Source: Siccirubricoccus soli (lineage in GTDB: Bacteria; Pseudomonadota; Alphaproteobacteria; Acetobacterales; Acetobacteraceae). From it: a stretch of 43,054 bases of DNA. Of the stretch, positions 8,042 to 16,529 are shown in pieces. The position numbers and the translations under genes are program-made. The notes below the pieces were generated by a model. That model made no database searches. It worked only from the letters and a program-made list of their open reading frames with translations, and was not told where the DNA came from. The DNA is taken from NCBI RefSeq assembly GCF_024178315.1, contig NZ_JAMZIK010000129.1, positions 1-43,054 of the forward strand. Direction: 5' to 3'. Position 1 is the first letter of the stretch. Each line of letters opens with the position of its first letter.

Positions 8042-9814
8042 TCAGGCCGGGGTCCGCGAGCCGACCCAGCCCCCGGCGGTGGCCCGATGGCGGCGCCCCC
8101 GGTCCGGCCACGGCGCCGCGGCCAGTGCGGCATAGGCTCCCTCCCGCGAAAGCCAGGGGTTGTAGAAGGGGTCGTGCAGCAGCGCCTGCCCCCAGCGCTC
8201 CTGCATTGTGGCGATCTCCCCCGCGAAGCGCCGCATCTGCTCCGGCGAGAGGTCGGCGCCGCGCGAGGCGGATTCCAGGTGATACAGCTCTGCGAAGGGT
8301 GTCCAGAGATTGCGCAGCCCGCGCGCCCGTAGCTTCAGGCAGAGATCGACATCGTTGAAGGCGACGGCGAGGCGCTCGGCATCAAAGCCGCCCACCGCCA
8401 GAAAGGCGTCCCGCCGCACCGCCAGGCAGGCGGCAGTGACGGCCGCGACTTCCCGCACCACGCCGAGGCTGCCGAAGGGGCCGGGGTCGTCGCCGGCCGT
8501 GCGCGGCAGGTAGTGGTCGGCGACGCCGCCGATGCCGATGACGATGCCGCCATGCTGCAGCCCACCATCGGCATAGAGCAGCTTTGCCCCGACGGCGCCA
8601 ATGCCCGGCCGCATGGCCTGCGCCACCATCTCCGCCAGCCAGCCTGGGCCGATCACCTCGATGTCGTTGTTCAGCAGCAGCAGCACCTCACCCCGCGCCG
8701 CCTCGGCCGCGCGGTTGTTCAGCGCGGCGTAGTTGAAGGGGCCGGGGGCGGGCAGGATGCGCACCCGCGCATCCCGGCGCAGCCGGTCGAACAGCGCCGC
8801 GGTCGCCGCCTCCCGGCTGTCATTGTCGATGACGATCACCTCCATGGCCGGATAGTCGGTGCGGTGCAGCACCCCTTCCAGGCAGGCCTCCAGCAGGGCG
8901 GCACGGTCCCGCGTGGGCACCAGGATGGAGACCAGCGGCGGCGGCGCCGGCAGGGGCCAGGCGATGCGGCTGGCCGCGGGCCAGAGCGGCGCCGGGGAGA
9001 GCTGCACCGGCCGGCCGGCCTCCGCCAGCACGGCCGCCGTCGCCGCCCGTTCCGGCGCCGCTTGCCGCGGCGGGGCGGTGGCAAGGAGCATGGGCAGGTG
9101 GCGGATTGCCGCGGCCGGCACCGCAAGGGCGGCGCGGCGCGCCAGCAGCTCCGGCGCCGCGCCCGGCCAGCGGGCGGCGAGCGAGGCGCGGTAGGCGGTG
9201 GCGGGGCCGAAGAGATTGGCCGCCAAATGCCAGTCCGGGTCGAAATCCGGCTTCAGCCAGGGCAGCGGCCCGGCCTCGCCGGGGGCGGCGACCTCCTCGT
9301 CGGCATAGAGGATCTCCGCCTCCGGCGCCGCCGCCGCCCCGGCCGCCAGCAGGGACAGGGCCAGGGGGTGCAGCACCTCTCCGGAGCGAAGGAACAGCCA
9401 CCAATCGGCCTCGGGTGGCGGCGCGGCCTCCCCCGGCAGGCGGATGGCTAAGGGCGGGTGGCGCTGCGCGGCGAGGGAGGCAAGGGTCGCCTCCAGCGCC
9501 CCCTCCCCCGGCACGACATGCACCAGGAAGCGCGGCGCCGCCGCCGGGCCGTCCCCGGCCGGCACCTGCCCGGCCAGCCAGCGCGCATGGCGCCGCCGCC
9601 AACGCTGCAGCTTCGGGGGCGGGGTGCGGTCCAGCCGGGGCGGGCGGGGTGGGGTGCCAAGCAGGCGCTGCGCCACCAGGGCCAGCGGGACACGGATGGC
9701 CCCGGCCAGCCGGGCAGCCGGCGGCGGCAGCAGCGCCCAGCTCCGCCGCCAGCACCGGCTGGCCAGGCCAAGCAGCCCGCGCCGCAGGCCGGAAAGCGCC
9801 GCAGCCCGCGGCAT
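8042..9814 (-). CDS. Tandem-type GT2 glycosyltransferase with degenerate first domain
   Basis: A 590-residue glycosyltransferase, probably adding a sugar to an O-antigen or capsule repeat. The C-terminal half is a complete GT2 domain: VSILVPTRDRAALLEA (about 285-300), VIVIDNDSRE, ALNNRAAEAARGEVLLLLNNDIEV (DxD-like NND) and GGFDAERLAVAFNDVDLCLKL with the C-terminal ED-like FNDVD. The N-terminal half keeps the tail of a second GT2 fold (ILYADEEV, PWLKPDFDPDWHL, matching the FKPDWNPDLL phrase of two-domain GT2 proteins) but has lost the opening nucleotide-binding phrase, so it is probably a structural relic. The start at 9814 is followed by an Arg-rich, weakly hydrophobic stretch. Convergent with the gmhB remnant. 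Confidence 0.85.
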   Translation of the reverse strand: MPRAAALSGLRRGLLGLASRCWRRSWALLPPPAARLAGAIRVPLALVAQRLLGTPPRPPRLDRTPPPKLQRWRRRHARWLAGQVPAGDGPAAAPRFLVHVVPGEGALEATLASLAAQRHPPLAIRLPGEAAPPPEADWWLFLRSGEVLHPLALSLLAAGAAAAPEAEILYADEEVAAPGEAGPLPWLKPDFDPDWHLAANLFGPATAYRASLAARWPGAAPELLARRAALAVPAAAIRHLPMLLATAPPRQAAPERAATAAVLAEAGRPVQLSPAPLWPAASRIAWPLPAPPPLVSILVPTRDRAALLEACLEGVLHRTDYPAMEVIVIDNDSREAATAALFDRLRRDARVRILPAPGPFNYAALNNRAAEAARGEVLLLLNNDIEVIGPGWLAEMVAQAMRPGIGAVGAKLLYADGGLQHGGIVIGIGGVADHYLPRTAGDDPGPFGSLGVVREVAAVTAACLAVRRDAFLAVGGFDAERLAVAFNDVDLCLKLRARGLRNLWTPFAELYHLESASRGADLSPEQMRRFAGEIATMQERWGQALLHDPFYNPWLSREGAYAALAAAPWPDRGRRHRATAGGWVGSRTPA

Positions 9815-10152
9815 GGCTAGGCGCCGTTCCCCGCCGTTGCGGAGCAGGGCATGGGCCTTGGCGGGGCGCGATCTGTCACGGGCTGGAGCGTTCCTTCGCC
9901 GCTTCGGCCCGGCGGGGAGGCAGTGCGTGGCATGCCGGGCGGCGCGGCCATGGCAGCCCCGGCGGGCGATGGCAACCGCGGCGGCGGAAGCCGCCGCGCA
10001 ATGTGCGCGGCGGCACGCCAGACGCTGTTCTCACGGCATCGTGATTGACCTCACTCAGCTCTGTCTCAACCCGATCGCCCGACTTTTGTCATACCGGGCA
10101 GGTGCTCCCCGGCCCGGCACGGCAGGAAAAATCTTTGCTCGATCAAATCGAT
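9815..10152. other. Divergent intergenic region without a recognisable gene
   Basis: About 340 bases between the GT2 gene (minus) and the RgpF-like gene (plus). A GC hairpin with 9-bp arms and a GGAA loop lies at 9977-9998. From about 10040 the sequence becomes less GC-rich and contains the palindromic GATCAAATCGAT just before the chosen ATG. A TTG at 10045 opens the same frame as the downstream gene and could be an alternative start. No convincing promoter consensus was found. Confidence 0.4.
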
Positions 10153-11274
10153 ATGGTCCTCCGCCCGAACACCCTGCCGCTGCGGCTGACGGAGCTGGCG
10201 GTGCCGGGCAAGGATGCGGCGCGGGGAGTGCACGCCTACAGCACCGCCGGCACCTGGCCGCGCCTGGCGCGCCGGGCCGGGGAGGCGGCGGTGGAGATCG
10301 GCCTCGCCCTCGGTCGGGACCTCCTGCAGGCGGCGGATCCGCGGCCGATGCTGCACCGGCTGGAGCCGGGGCTGGCCCCCTGCCGCCAGGCGCGCAGCGT
10401 CGCCCTCTTCATGCACTACTCGGCGGGCGGCGGCGTCTCCGAGATGGTGCTGCGCCAGCTCCGCATGCTGCGGGAGCAGGGCTTCGCCGTGGCCTTCATC
10501 TCCACCGCGGCGGAGATCCCCGAGGCGGATTGGGACGCGGTGCGGCAGGTGGCGGCGCTGCTGGCGCACCGACGCAATTTCGGCCGGGATTTCGGCGCCT
10601 GGCGCGACCTGATCGGCCCCGTGCTGCAGCGCTGGCCGGAGGCCGAGGAAGTGCTGCTGATGAATGACAGCATCCTCGGCCCGATCCGCGACCCGGATCC
10701 CTATTTCGCGGCGCTGCGCGCCGGCGGCCCCGGCCTGTTCGGCCTGACCGAGAGCCTGCAGGGCAGGCCGCACCTGCAGAGCTACCTGGTGCTGGCGCGC
10801 GGCGCGGCGGCGGTCGCCGACCTCGCGCTCTTCCTCCGGCAATTCGTGCCGAGCCATTCCAAATGGCTGGTGGTGCAGCGGGGCGAACTGCGGCTCTCGG
10901 GGTGGATGCGCCAGCGCGGCCATCGCGTCGCCGCCCTGTTCGGCTACCACCGGCTGCTGGAGGCGGCGCTGTCCGACCCGGCGGAGATCGCGCAGCTCAG
11001 CGCCTCCCACCCCCTGCTGCGGGAGCTGGAGCGGCTGCCGCCGGCGGAGCGGCTGGCGCTGCTCCAGGCGCATCCGTTGAACCCGACCCAGCATCTGTGG
11101 ACCGTGCTGGTGCGGCGGCTGGGCTTTCCCTTCCTGAAGACGGAGCTGGTGCGTCGCAATCCGGGCCATCTGCCCCATGTGGAACAATGGCCGGCCTTGG
11201 TGCCGTCCGCCGCCCCCTGCCCCGTGGCGGTCATCAAGGCACATCTGGCCAGCCTGCGGCCCCGAACCGTATGA
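10153..11274 (+). CDS. RgpF-like rhamnan synthesis protein F family
   Basis: A 373-residue protein of the rhamnan synthesis F family (PF05045), glycosyltransferase-like enzymes of rhamnose-containing surface polysaccharides. Supporting phrases are VALFMHYSAGGGVSEMVL (about 86-103), RNFGRDFGAWRDLIG, EEVLLMNDSILGPIRD and GLFGLTESLQGRPHLQSYL, which correspond to the family's N.G.DFG.W, LLNDS..GP and WGLT...HLQS motifs. I chose ATG 10153; a TTG at 10045 would add 36 residues with no family match. No clear ribosome binding site separates the choices. It is a lone gene diverging from the GT2 gene. The sugar transferred is inferred, not shown. Confidence 0.78.
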   Translation: MVLRPNTLPLRLTELAVPGKDAARGVHAYSTAGTWPRLARRAGEAAVEIGLALGRDLLQAADPRPMLHRLEPGLAPCRQARSVALFMHYSAGGGVSEMVLRQLRMLREQGFAVAFISTAAEIPEADWDAVRQVAALLAHRRNFGRDFGAWRDLIGPVLQRWPEAEEVLLMNDSILGPIRDPDPYFAALRAGGPGLFGLTESLQGRPHLQSYLVLARGAAAVADLALFLRQFVPSHSKWLVVQRGELRLSGWMRQRGHRVAALFGYHRLLEAALSDPAEIAQLSASHPLLRELERLPPAERLALLQAHPLNPTQHLWTVLVRRLGFPFLKTELVRRNPGHLPHVEQWPALVPSAAPCPVAVIKAHLASLRPRTV

Positions 11275-11413
11275 AACCGACAGTTGAGTTATAGAATTCC
11301 GTAAATCCTGGAGGCTGCGGCGCACCCGAGATATTGCTACGAAACCGTATTTATTGCGCGATTTGCGTTCTTTTGGGCTCGCCCGCCCGAAGCCGGGCGG
11401 ATATTCACGACAG
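11275..11413. promoter_or_regulatory. AT-richer leader of the aminopeptidase gene
   Basis: This 139-base gap is markedly less GC-rich than the flanking genes, with runs such as TTATAGAATTCCGTAAAT and CGTATTTATTGCG. That is typical of a promoter region for the downstream aminopeptidase gene. I could not fix a -35/-10 pair with good spacing. Confidence 0.35.
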
Positions 11414-12838
11414 ATGAACGATTCGACCCAAAGGCAGCCGCCGGGGCTTACCCAGGCGCTGGCCCCTGCGGGGGCGCCCGCCCTGCCCCTGCACGCCGTC
11501 TCGCCTGCCGCCCTGCCGGCGCTGCTCGCCGGGCTGCCGCCGGCGACGGCGCAATTCCTCCACGCCACCGGCTTTGCCGCCAAGCCGCAGGAATGCCAGC
11601 TCCTGCCCGGGCCGGAGGGGCTGGCGGGCGCCGTGCTGGGGCTGGGGCTGGGGGAAGCCGTGCCCGGCCCCTGGTCCTTCGGCGCCCTGCCCTACCTGCT
11701 GCCCGCCGGCACGGCCTGGACGCTCGCGGATGCGGTGCCGGAGGTGGCGGCGCAGGCCGCACTCGGCTGGGCACTCGGCGCCTATCGCTACAGCCGCTTC
11801 AAGGCACCGCCCCGGGCGCCGGCGCAATTGGCCCTGCCGCCGGGCTGCGAGGCGGCGCTGCAGCAGGCCGCCGCCATCTGGCGGGCGCGGGACCTGATCA
11901 ACACTCCCGCCAACCTGCTGGGCCCGGCGGAACTCGCCGCGGCGGCGCAGGAGGTGGCGGCGCGGGAAGGCGCACGCTGCGAGATCATCGCCGGCGAGGA
12001 GCTGGCGGAGGGCTTCCCGGCGTTGCATGCCGTCGGCGCCGGCAGCCCGCGCACACCTCGCGTAATCGTGATCGAATGGGGGGTGGCGGACGCACCGCTT
12101 GTCGCCCTCTGCGGCAAGGGCGTCTGCTTCGACACCGGCGGGCTCGATCTCAAGCCCTCCTCCGCCATGCTGCGGATGAAGAAGGACATGGGCGGCGCCG
12201 CCCTCGCCCTCGGCCTGGCCGAGATGGTGATGCAGGCGAAGCTGCCGGTGCGCCTGCTGCTGCTCATCGGCGCGGTGGAGAATGCGGTCTCGGGCGAGAG
12301 CTTCCGTCCGCTCGACGTGCTGCGCAGCCGCGCGGGCCTCAGCATCGAGGTGGGCAACACGGATGCGGAGGGACGCCTCGTCCTTGCCGATCTGCTCACC
12401 TATGCGGTGGAGCGCAGCCCCGCGCTGGTGCTGGATTTCGCCACACTCACCGGCGCGGCGCGCGTCGCGCTCGGGCCCGATCTGCCTGCGCTGTTCACGC
12501 CGGACGATGCGCTGGCGGAGACGCTGCTCGCAGCTGGTCAGACGACCGATGATCCGCTGTGGCGGCTACCGCTACACAAAGGTTACGATTCGTGGCTCGA
12601 CAGTAGCGTTGCGGAGATGAACAACGTATCGAACCGCCCGATGGCCGGCGCGATCATCGGCGCGCTATTCTTGAAGCGGTTTGTCCCCGACGCGGTGCGG
12701 TGGGCGCATGTCGATGTCTATGCGTGGAACGATGCCACCCGGCCGGGACGCCCGGAAGGCGGCGAAGCCCAGGCAATCCGCGCCGCGTTGCGGGCGATCA
12801 GCACCCTGTTCGATGGCGTCGCAGCCACGCACGGGTAA
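11414..12838 (+). CDS. M17 leucyl aminopeptidase family protein
   Basis: A 474-residue cytosolic metallo-aminopeptidase of the M17 (leucyl aminopeptidase / PepB) family, which removes N-terminal residues from peptides using two metal ions. The N-terminal third is variable. The catalytic domain begins about residue 160 (WRARDLINTPANLLGP) and shows GKGVCFDTGGLDLKPS and MKKDMGGAA with the metal-binding Lys and Asp, then NTDAEGRLVLADLL, the signature that carries Asp and Glu ligands and the catalytic Arg. The C-terminus ends WNDATRPGRPEGGEA, a usual family ending. ATG 11414 gives a normal N-terminus; the frame is open to 11354 but with no better start. Followed by a MarR gene on the same strand after a structured leader. 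Confidence 0.92.
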   Translation: MNDSTQRQPPGLTQALAPAGAPALPLHAVSPAALPALLAGLPPATAQFLHATGFAAKPQECQLLPGPEGLAGAVLGLGLGEAVPGPWSFGALPYLLPAGTAWTLADAVPEVAAQAALGWALGAYRYSRFKAPPRAPAQLALPPGCEAALQQAAAIWRARDLINTPANLLGPAELAAAAQEVAAREGARCEIIAGEELAEGFPALHAVGAGSPRTPRVIVIEWGVADAPLVALCGKGVCFDTGGLDLKPSSAMLRMKKDMGGAALALGLAEMVMQAKLPVRLLLLIGAVENAVSGESFRPLDVLRSRAGLSIEVGNTDAEGRLVLADLLTYAVERSPALVLDFATLTGAARVALGPDLPALFTPDDALAETLLAAGQTTDDPLWRLPLHKGYDSWLDSSVAEMNNVSNRPMAGAIIGALFLKRFVPDAVRWAHVDVYAWNDATRPGRPEGGEAQAIRAALRAISTLFDGVAATHG

Positions 12839-12932
12839 CGAAACCGAGATGGGATGGAAACTTTCCCGCATCCGTCGCTCTTGCGTCATCAGAATGCGCA
12901 GATTGACGGATTCGGATTCCAGAGCGGCGTAG

Positions 12933-12985
12933 CCCACAGGGCCGCAAGGCCCGGATGGGTGCGCCAGGGGTACACGCCCTGTGGG
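12933..12985 (+). promoter_or_regulatory. Long stem-loop just upstream of the MarR gene
   Basis: A 10-bp perfect inverted repeat (CCCACAGGGC at 12933-12942 and GCCCTGTGGG at 12976-12985) encloses an alternative inner hairpin, GGGCC-GCAA-GGCCC (12939-12952). The right arm ends 17 bases before the MarR ATG, so the structure lies in the leader and could control translation or act as an operator. The two stems share bases 12939-12942 and so are mutually exclusive. Function is inferred from position only. Confidence 0.5.
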
Positions 12986-13002
12986 GCAAGGGGATTGAAG
13001 CT

Positions 13003-13416
13003 ATGGCGGTTCAAACACACCCGGACCAACTCGTCGCCATCCTGCGCGATACGGTCGTGGCTCTCGTCCGGCGCGATGGGCCGGATCTTTCGGCGCGGCA
13101 GCTCGGCGTCTTCCTGACGGTGTATCTGACGGACGGCCCGCACACGGTGCGCGGCCTGGCGGCGGAGCTCAACGTCTCCAAGCCTGCCATCACCCGCGCG
13201 CTCGACCGGCTGGGCGAACTGGACCTGGCGCGCCGCAAGGTAGACCCGATGGACCGCCGCAGCGTCATCGTGCAGCGTACGCTGAAGGGCACCGCCTTCC
13301 TGCGCGACATGCGCCAGATCATGAGCGAGGCCGAAGGGGTGGTGCCGGAGATGTCGGAAGCGCCCGAGGCGGCGAATGCCGAGCCGCCGCGCGGCGAGGG
13401 CCGCAGGGCGGGCTGA
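13003..13416 (+). CDS. MarR-family winged-helix transcriptional regulator
   Basis: A 137-residue DNA-binding protein. The winged helix is clear: LSARQLGVFLTVY, then the recognition-helix region HTVRGLAAELNVSKPAITRA (about 46-65), DRLGELDLARRK and the wing PMDRRSVIVQRT. The C-terminal 35 residues are Glu/Ala/Pro-rich and probably disordered. I start at ATG 13003 (MAVQTHPD), which has GGGATTGAAG just before it; an upstream ATG at 12955 would place the start inside the leader stem-loop. The ligand is unknown. The gene follows the aminopeptidase gene and is likely autoregulated or controlled through its structured leader. Confidence 0.85.
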   Translation: MAVQTHPDQLVAILRDTVVALVRRDGPDLSARQLGVFLTVYLTDGPHTVRGLAAELNVSKPAITRALDRLGELDLARRKVDPMDRRSVIVQRTLKGTAFLRDMRQIMSEAEGVVPEMSEAPEAANAEPPRGEGRRAG

Positions 13417-13423
13417 CCGACGC

Positions 13424-13443
13424 CCGGCTGTGGGGGCAGCCGG
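13424..13443. terminator. GC hairpin between convergent genes
   Basis: CCGGCTG at 13424-13430 pairs with CAGCCGG at 13437-13443 around a TGGGGG loop, just after the MarR stop and upstream of the end of the convergent dehydrogenase gene. It lacks a T tract, so it is at best a weak or bidirectional transcription stop. Confidence 0.4.
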
Positions 13444-13543
13444 CGGATGTCAGAGACGGGAAGCCGCCGCGGCGGCTTCGCCGGATATGCCTCGCGTCCC
13501 GGCGTAATGCGACGACGACGCCCGGCGGCGACGCGGAGCGCGC

Positions 13544-14476
13544 TCAGTAGCCGGCGGCGAAATCCACCAGGTTGATGAGCGGCCGGCCCTCACGCAGCCG
13601 GTGCAGATTCTCCACCACCTGTGGCGCGGCGCTGGCGGGGATGGTGATGCTCGCCGCATGCGGCGTCAGCACCACGCGCGGATGCCGCCAGAAGGGATGC
13701 TCCGGCGGCAGCGGCTCGGGCTCCGTCACATCCAGCGCGGCGCCGGCGATCTGCCCGCTCCCCAGCGCCGCCAGCAGGTCCGGCTGCACCACATGGCCGC
13801 CGCGCGCCGCGTTCAGCAGGAAGGCACCGCGCGGCAGCAGGGTCAGGCGCTCCGCGTTCAGTAGCCCGCGCGTCTCCGCCGTCAGCGGCAGCAGGCAGAC
13901 CAGGATGTCGCTGCGGGCCAGCATGGTGCGCAGCCCGTCCTCGCCGTGGAAGGTCTCGATATCCGGCAGCGCCTTCGGCCGGCGGGACCAGCCCATGACG
14001 GGAAAGCCGAGGGCGCGGAGCTTCGCCGCCGCATCGCCGCCCAGTGCGCCGAGGCCGAGGAGGCCGATGCGGCGCTGCGCCGTGTCCGGCGCCGGCAGCT
14101 CATGCCACAGCGCGGCTGCCTGCTGCGCGCGGTACTCCGGATCCTGCCGGTGGAAGCGCAACACGTTCAGCAGCACCCACTCCGTCATCCCCTGGGTGAG
14201 GCGCGTATCCACCAGCCGCGCCACCGGCACGCCGGGCGGCGGGCCCGGCGGGCGCATGAGATGATCCACCCCGGCGCCCATGGAGACGACCAGGCGGAGA
14301 TTGGGAAAGCGGCGCAGCGCGGCGAGGTCGTAGCCGGTCCACATCACCACCGCCTCGATCGCCGCCGGGTCGCCCGCGTCCGGATGCAGCCGGATATCGA
14401 GCGCGGGATCGAGGGCGAGCAGCGCGTCGCGCCAGCCCGCCATCGCGGACTCCTTGGTGGCGAGCAGGATGGCCAT
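13544..14476 (-). CDS. D-2-hydroxyacid dehydrogenase (glyoxylate/hydroxypyruvate reductase A-like)
   Basis: A 310-residue NAD(P)H-dependent oxidoreductase that would reduce glyoxylate, hydroxypyruvate or a similar 2-oxoacid. The nucleotide-binding motif is GLLGLGALGGDAAAKL (about 140-155). Catalytic residues of the family appear as Arg in NAARGGHVV, Glu in TEPEPLPPEHPFW, and His in LTPHAASIT. MGAGVDHL in the substrate domain and the GhrA-like length support the subgroup. ATG 14476 is preceded by GAAGGA on the coding strand at good spacing. It begins 2 bases after the end of the small membrane protein gene and so is the last gene of the yej operon. Confidence 0.88.
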   Translation of the reverse strand: MAILLATKESAMAGWRDALLALDPALDIRLHPDAGDPAAIEAVVMWTGYDLAALRRFPNLRLVVSMGAGVDHLMRPPGPPPGVPVARLVDTRLTQGMTEWVLLNVLRFHRQDPEYRAQQAAALWHELPAPDTAQRRIGLLGLGALGGDAAAKLRALGFPVMGWSRRPKALPDIETFHGEDGLRTMLARSDILVCLLPLTAETRGLLNAERLTLLPRGAFLLNAARGGHVVQPDLLAALGSGQIAGAALDVTEPEPLPPEHPFWRHPRVVLTPHAASITIPASAAPQVVENLHRLREGRPLINLVDFAAGY

Positions 14477-14478
14477 GG

Positions 14479-14934
14479 TCAGTCCTTCGGTAAGGTCTCG
14501 AGCGAGTCGGGCAGGGCGCGGATGAAGGCGCGCCAGTCGTCGCGGCGCGTCGCCGCACGCTCCTCGCCATCCGGCAGCTTGGCATAGAGGCTGAGCACGC
14601 CGCGCGACCACCAGAAGTCGAAATGCCGGTCGGCGGAGAGCACCAGCGCGGCGGTGCGGTCGAACACCGCGTCCCGCACCTGCGGCTGCTGCCGCTTCAG
14701 CCACCACCAGCAGCCCACCCCCAGCACCGCAGCGCCGAGGTAGTAATGCACCAGCGCGGTGGCGGTGAAGGAGGCGAGCAGCACCACCGCGGGCGGCACC
14801 ACGTTCTCCCCCGTGCGGTAGACCGGGCTGCCAGGGCTGTTCATCGGGCGGATATGCACGCCGAGCTTCACCTGGCCCGCATCCAGCAGCGTCCGGAGCC
14901 GCTGCAGCTCCGGCCCTGCCTCGGCGCCGCTCAT
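14479..14934 (-). CDS. Small membrane protein of unknown function
   Basis: A 151-residue protein I do not recognise. A hydrophobic segment at about residues 46-80 ([18 protein letters not shown], then [13 protein letters not shown]) would span the membrane once or twice. The C-terminal soluble part begins after [10 protein letters not shown] and is rich in Arg/Asp with several Trp (HFDFWWSRG). Its ATG overlaps the stop of the upstream ABC ATPase gene (ATGA, 14931-14934), and the dehydrogenase gene starts 2 bases after its stop. It is thus embedded in the importer operon and is very probably a real gene despite lacking a known family. Confidence 0.7.
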   Translation of the reverse strand: MSGAEAGPELQRLRTLLDAGQVKLGVHIRPMNSPGSPVYRTGENVVPPAVVLLASFTATALVHYYLGAAVLGVGCWWWLKRQQPQVRDAVFDRTAALVLSADRHFDFWWSRGVLSLYAKLPDGEERAATRRDDWRAFIRALPDSLETLPKD

Positions 14935-16529
14935 GCCCGCACCGTCGCCAGCTCGAAGGCTGCCGCCATCAGGGCGCGGGTATAGGGGTGGGCGGGGGCT
15001 TCGGTCAGGCGTCCGGCCTCGCCCTCCTCCACCACCTTCCCGTCCTTCAGCACCATGATGCGGTGGGACATGGCGCGCACCACGCGCAGATCGTGGCTGA
15101 TGAAGAGGTAGGCGAGGCGATGCCTCGCCTGCAGGTCACGCAGCAAATCCACCACCTGGGCCTGAACGGAAACATCGAGGGCGCTGGTCGGCTCATCCAG
15201 CACGAGGAGTCGCGGCTTCAGCACCAGCGCCCGCGCGATGGCGATGCGCTGGCGCTGGCCGCCGCTGAATTCATGCGGATAGCGCTGCGCCATGGCGGGG
15301 TCCAGCCCCACCTCCTCCAGCGCCTGCGCCACCGCCGCCTCGCGGCCGGCGCGGCCGAGGCCGGGCTCATGCACCTCCAGCCCCTCGCCGATGATCTCCC
15401 CGGCCGAGAGCCGCGGGGAGAGGGAGCCGTAAGGATCCTGGAAGACGATCTGCATGCGGCGGCGGAGCGGGCGCAGGGCGGACTGGCTCCAGCCCTGGAT
15501 ATCCTCGCCCTCGAAGCGGATCGCGCCCGTGCTGCGCTCCAGCCGCAGCAGGGCAAGGCCGAGCGTCGTCTTGCCGCTGCCGCTCTCCCCCACCAGGCCG
15601 AGCGTCTCGCCCTCCCGCACCGCGAGGCTGACGCCGTCCACCGCCTTCACATGCCCGACCGTCCGGCGGAACAAGCCGCGGCGGATGGGGAAATGCACGC
15701 GGATATCCTCGCCGCGCATCACCTCCGGCGCCTCCGGCGGCACCGGTGCGGGGCGGCCGCGCGGCTGCGTCGCCAGCAGCATTCTTGTGTAGTGGTGGCG
15801 CGGGGCGGCGAAGATGGTCGCCGTGTCCCCCTGCTCCACCGCCTCGCCATCCTTCATCACCACCACGCGGTCAGCATGGCGGCGGACGATGCCAAGGTCA
15901 TGGGTGATGAGCAGCATGGCCATGCCGGTGCGGCGCTTCAGCCCCGCAAGCAACTCCAGGATCTGCGCCTGGATGGTGACGTCGAGGGCGGTGGTCGGCT
16001 CGTCGGCGATCAGCAGCTTCGGATCGTTGGCCAGGGCCATGGCGATCATCACCCGCTGGCGCTGGCCGCCGGAGAGCTGGTGCGGGAAGGCGCCGAGGCG
16101 CTCCGCGGCGCGGGGCAGGCCGGCCTCGCGCAGCTTCTTCGTCACCTGCTCGCGCAGCGCGGCGCCGGAGAGCGGGCGGTGCAGCGTCACCGCCTCCGCC
16201 ACCTGGCGCCCGATGCCGTGCAACGGGTTGAGCGAGGTCATCGGCTCCTGGAACACCATGCCGGCGACGCCGCCGCGCAGCCGGCGCAGCGCCGCCTCCT
16301 CAGACTGCAGTACGTCGGTGCCGTCCAGGATGATGCGCCCCTCCGGATTGTGCCCGCCGGGTGGCAGCAGCCGCAGGGCCGAGAGGGCCGAGACGGATTT
16401 GCCGCTGCCGCTTTCGCCGACCAGCGCCAGGGTCTCCCCAGGATACAGCTTGAAGGAGAGGTTCCGCACCACGCGGCGCGCGCCGAAGGCGACGGAGAGG
16501 TTCTCCACCGTGAGGAGCGGCGCGCTCAC
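14931..16529 (-). CDS. yejF: Peptide ABC importer, fused double ATPase (YejF-type)
   Basis: A 532-residue ATPase that powers oligopeptide import, with two ABC domains in one chain as in YejF. The first half has Walker [13 protein letters not shown] (about 36), signature [12 protein letters not shown] and Walker [13 protein letters not shown]. The second has [12 protein letters not shown] (about 314), [12 protein letters not shown] and [12 protein letters not shown]. An oligopeptide/dipeptide C-terminal motif follows each ([22 protein letters not shown]). The gene overlaps the yejE end by 4 bases (16526-16529). It serves the binding protein and permeases encoded upstream. Confidence 0.93.
   Translation of the reverse strand: MSAPLLTVENLSVAFGARRVVRNLSFKLYPGETLALVGESGSGKSVSALSALRLLPPGGHNPEGRIILDGTDVLQSEEAALRRLRGGVAGMVFQEPMTSLNPLHGIGRQVAEAVTLHRPLSGAALREQVTKKLREAGLPRAAERLGAFPHQLSGGQRQRVMIAMALANDPKLLIADEPTTALDVTIQAQILELLAGLKRRTGMAMLLITHDLGIVRRHADRVVVMKDGEAVEQGDTATIFAAPRHHYTRMLLATQPRGRPAPVPPEAPEVMRGEDIRVHFPIRRGLFRRTVGHVKAVDGVSLAVREGETLGLVGESGSGKTTLGLALLRLERSTGAIRFEGEDIQGWSQSALRPLRRRMQIVFQDPYGSLSPRLSAGEIIGEGLEVHEPGLGRAGREAAVAQALEEVGLDPAMAQRYPHEFSGGQRQRIAIARALVLKPRLLVLDEPTSALDVSVQAQVVDLLRDLQARHRLAYLFISHDLRVVRAMSHRIMVLKDGKVVEEGEAGRLTEAPAHPYTRALMAAAFELATVRA

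Noticed and set aside
10045-10152. TTG start giving a 36-residue longer RgpF-like protein
   Set aside because: The added residues show no family match and the region looks intergenic; ATG 10153 is simpler.
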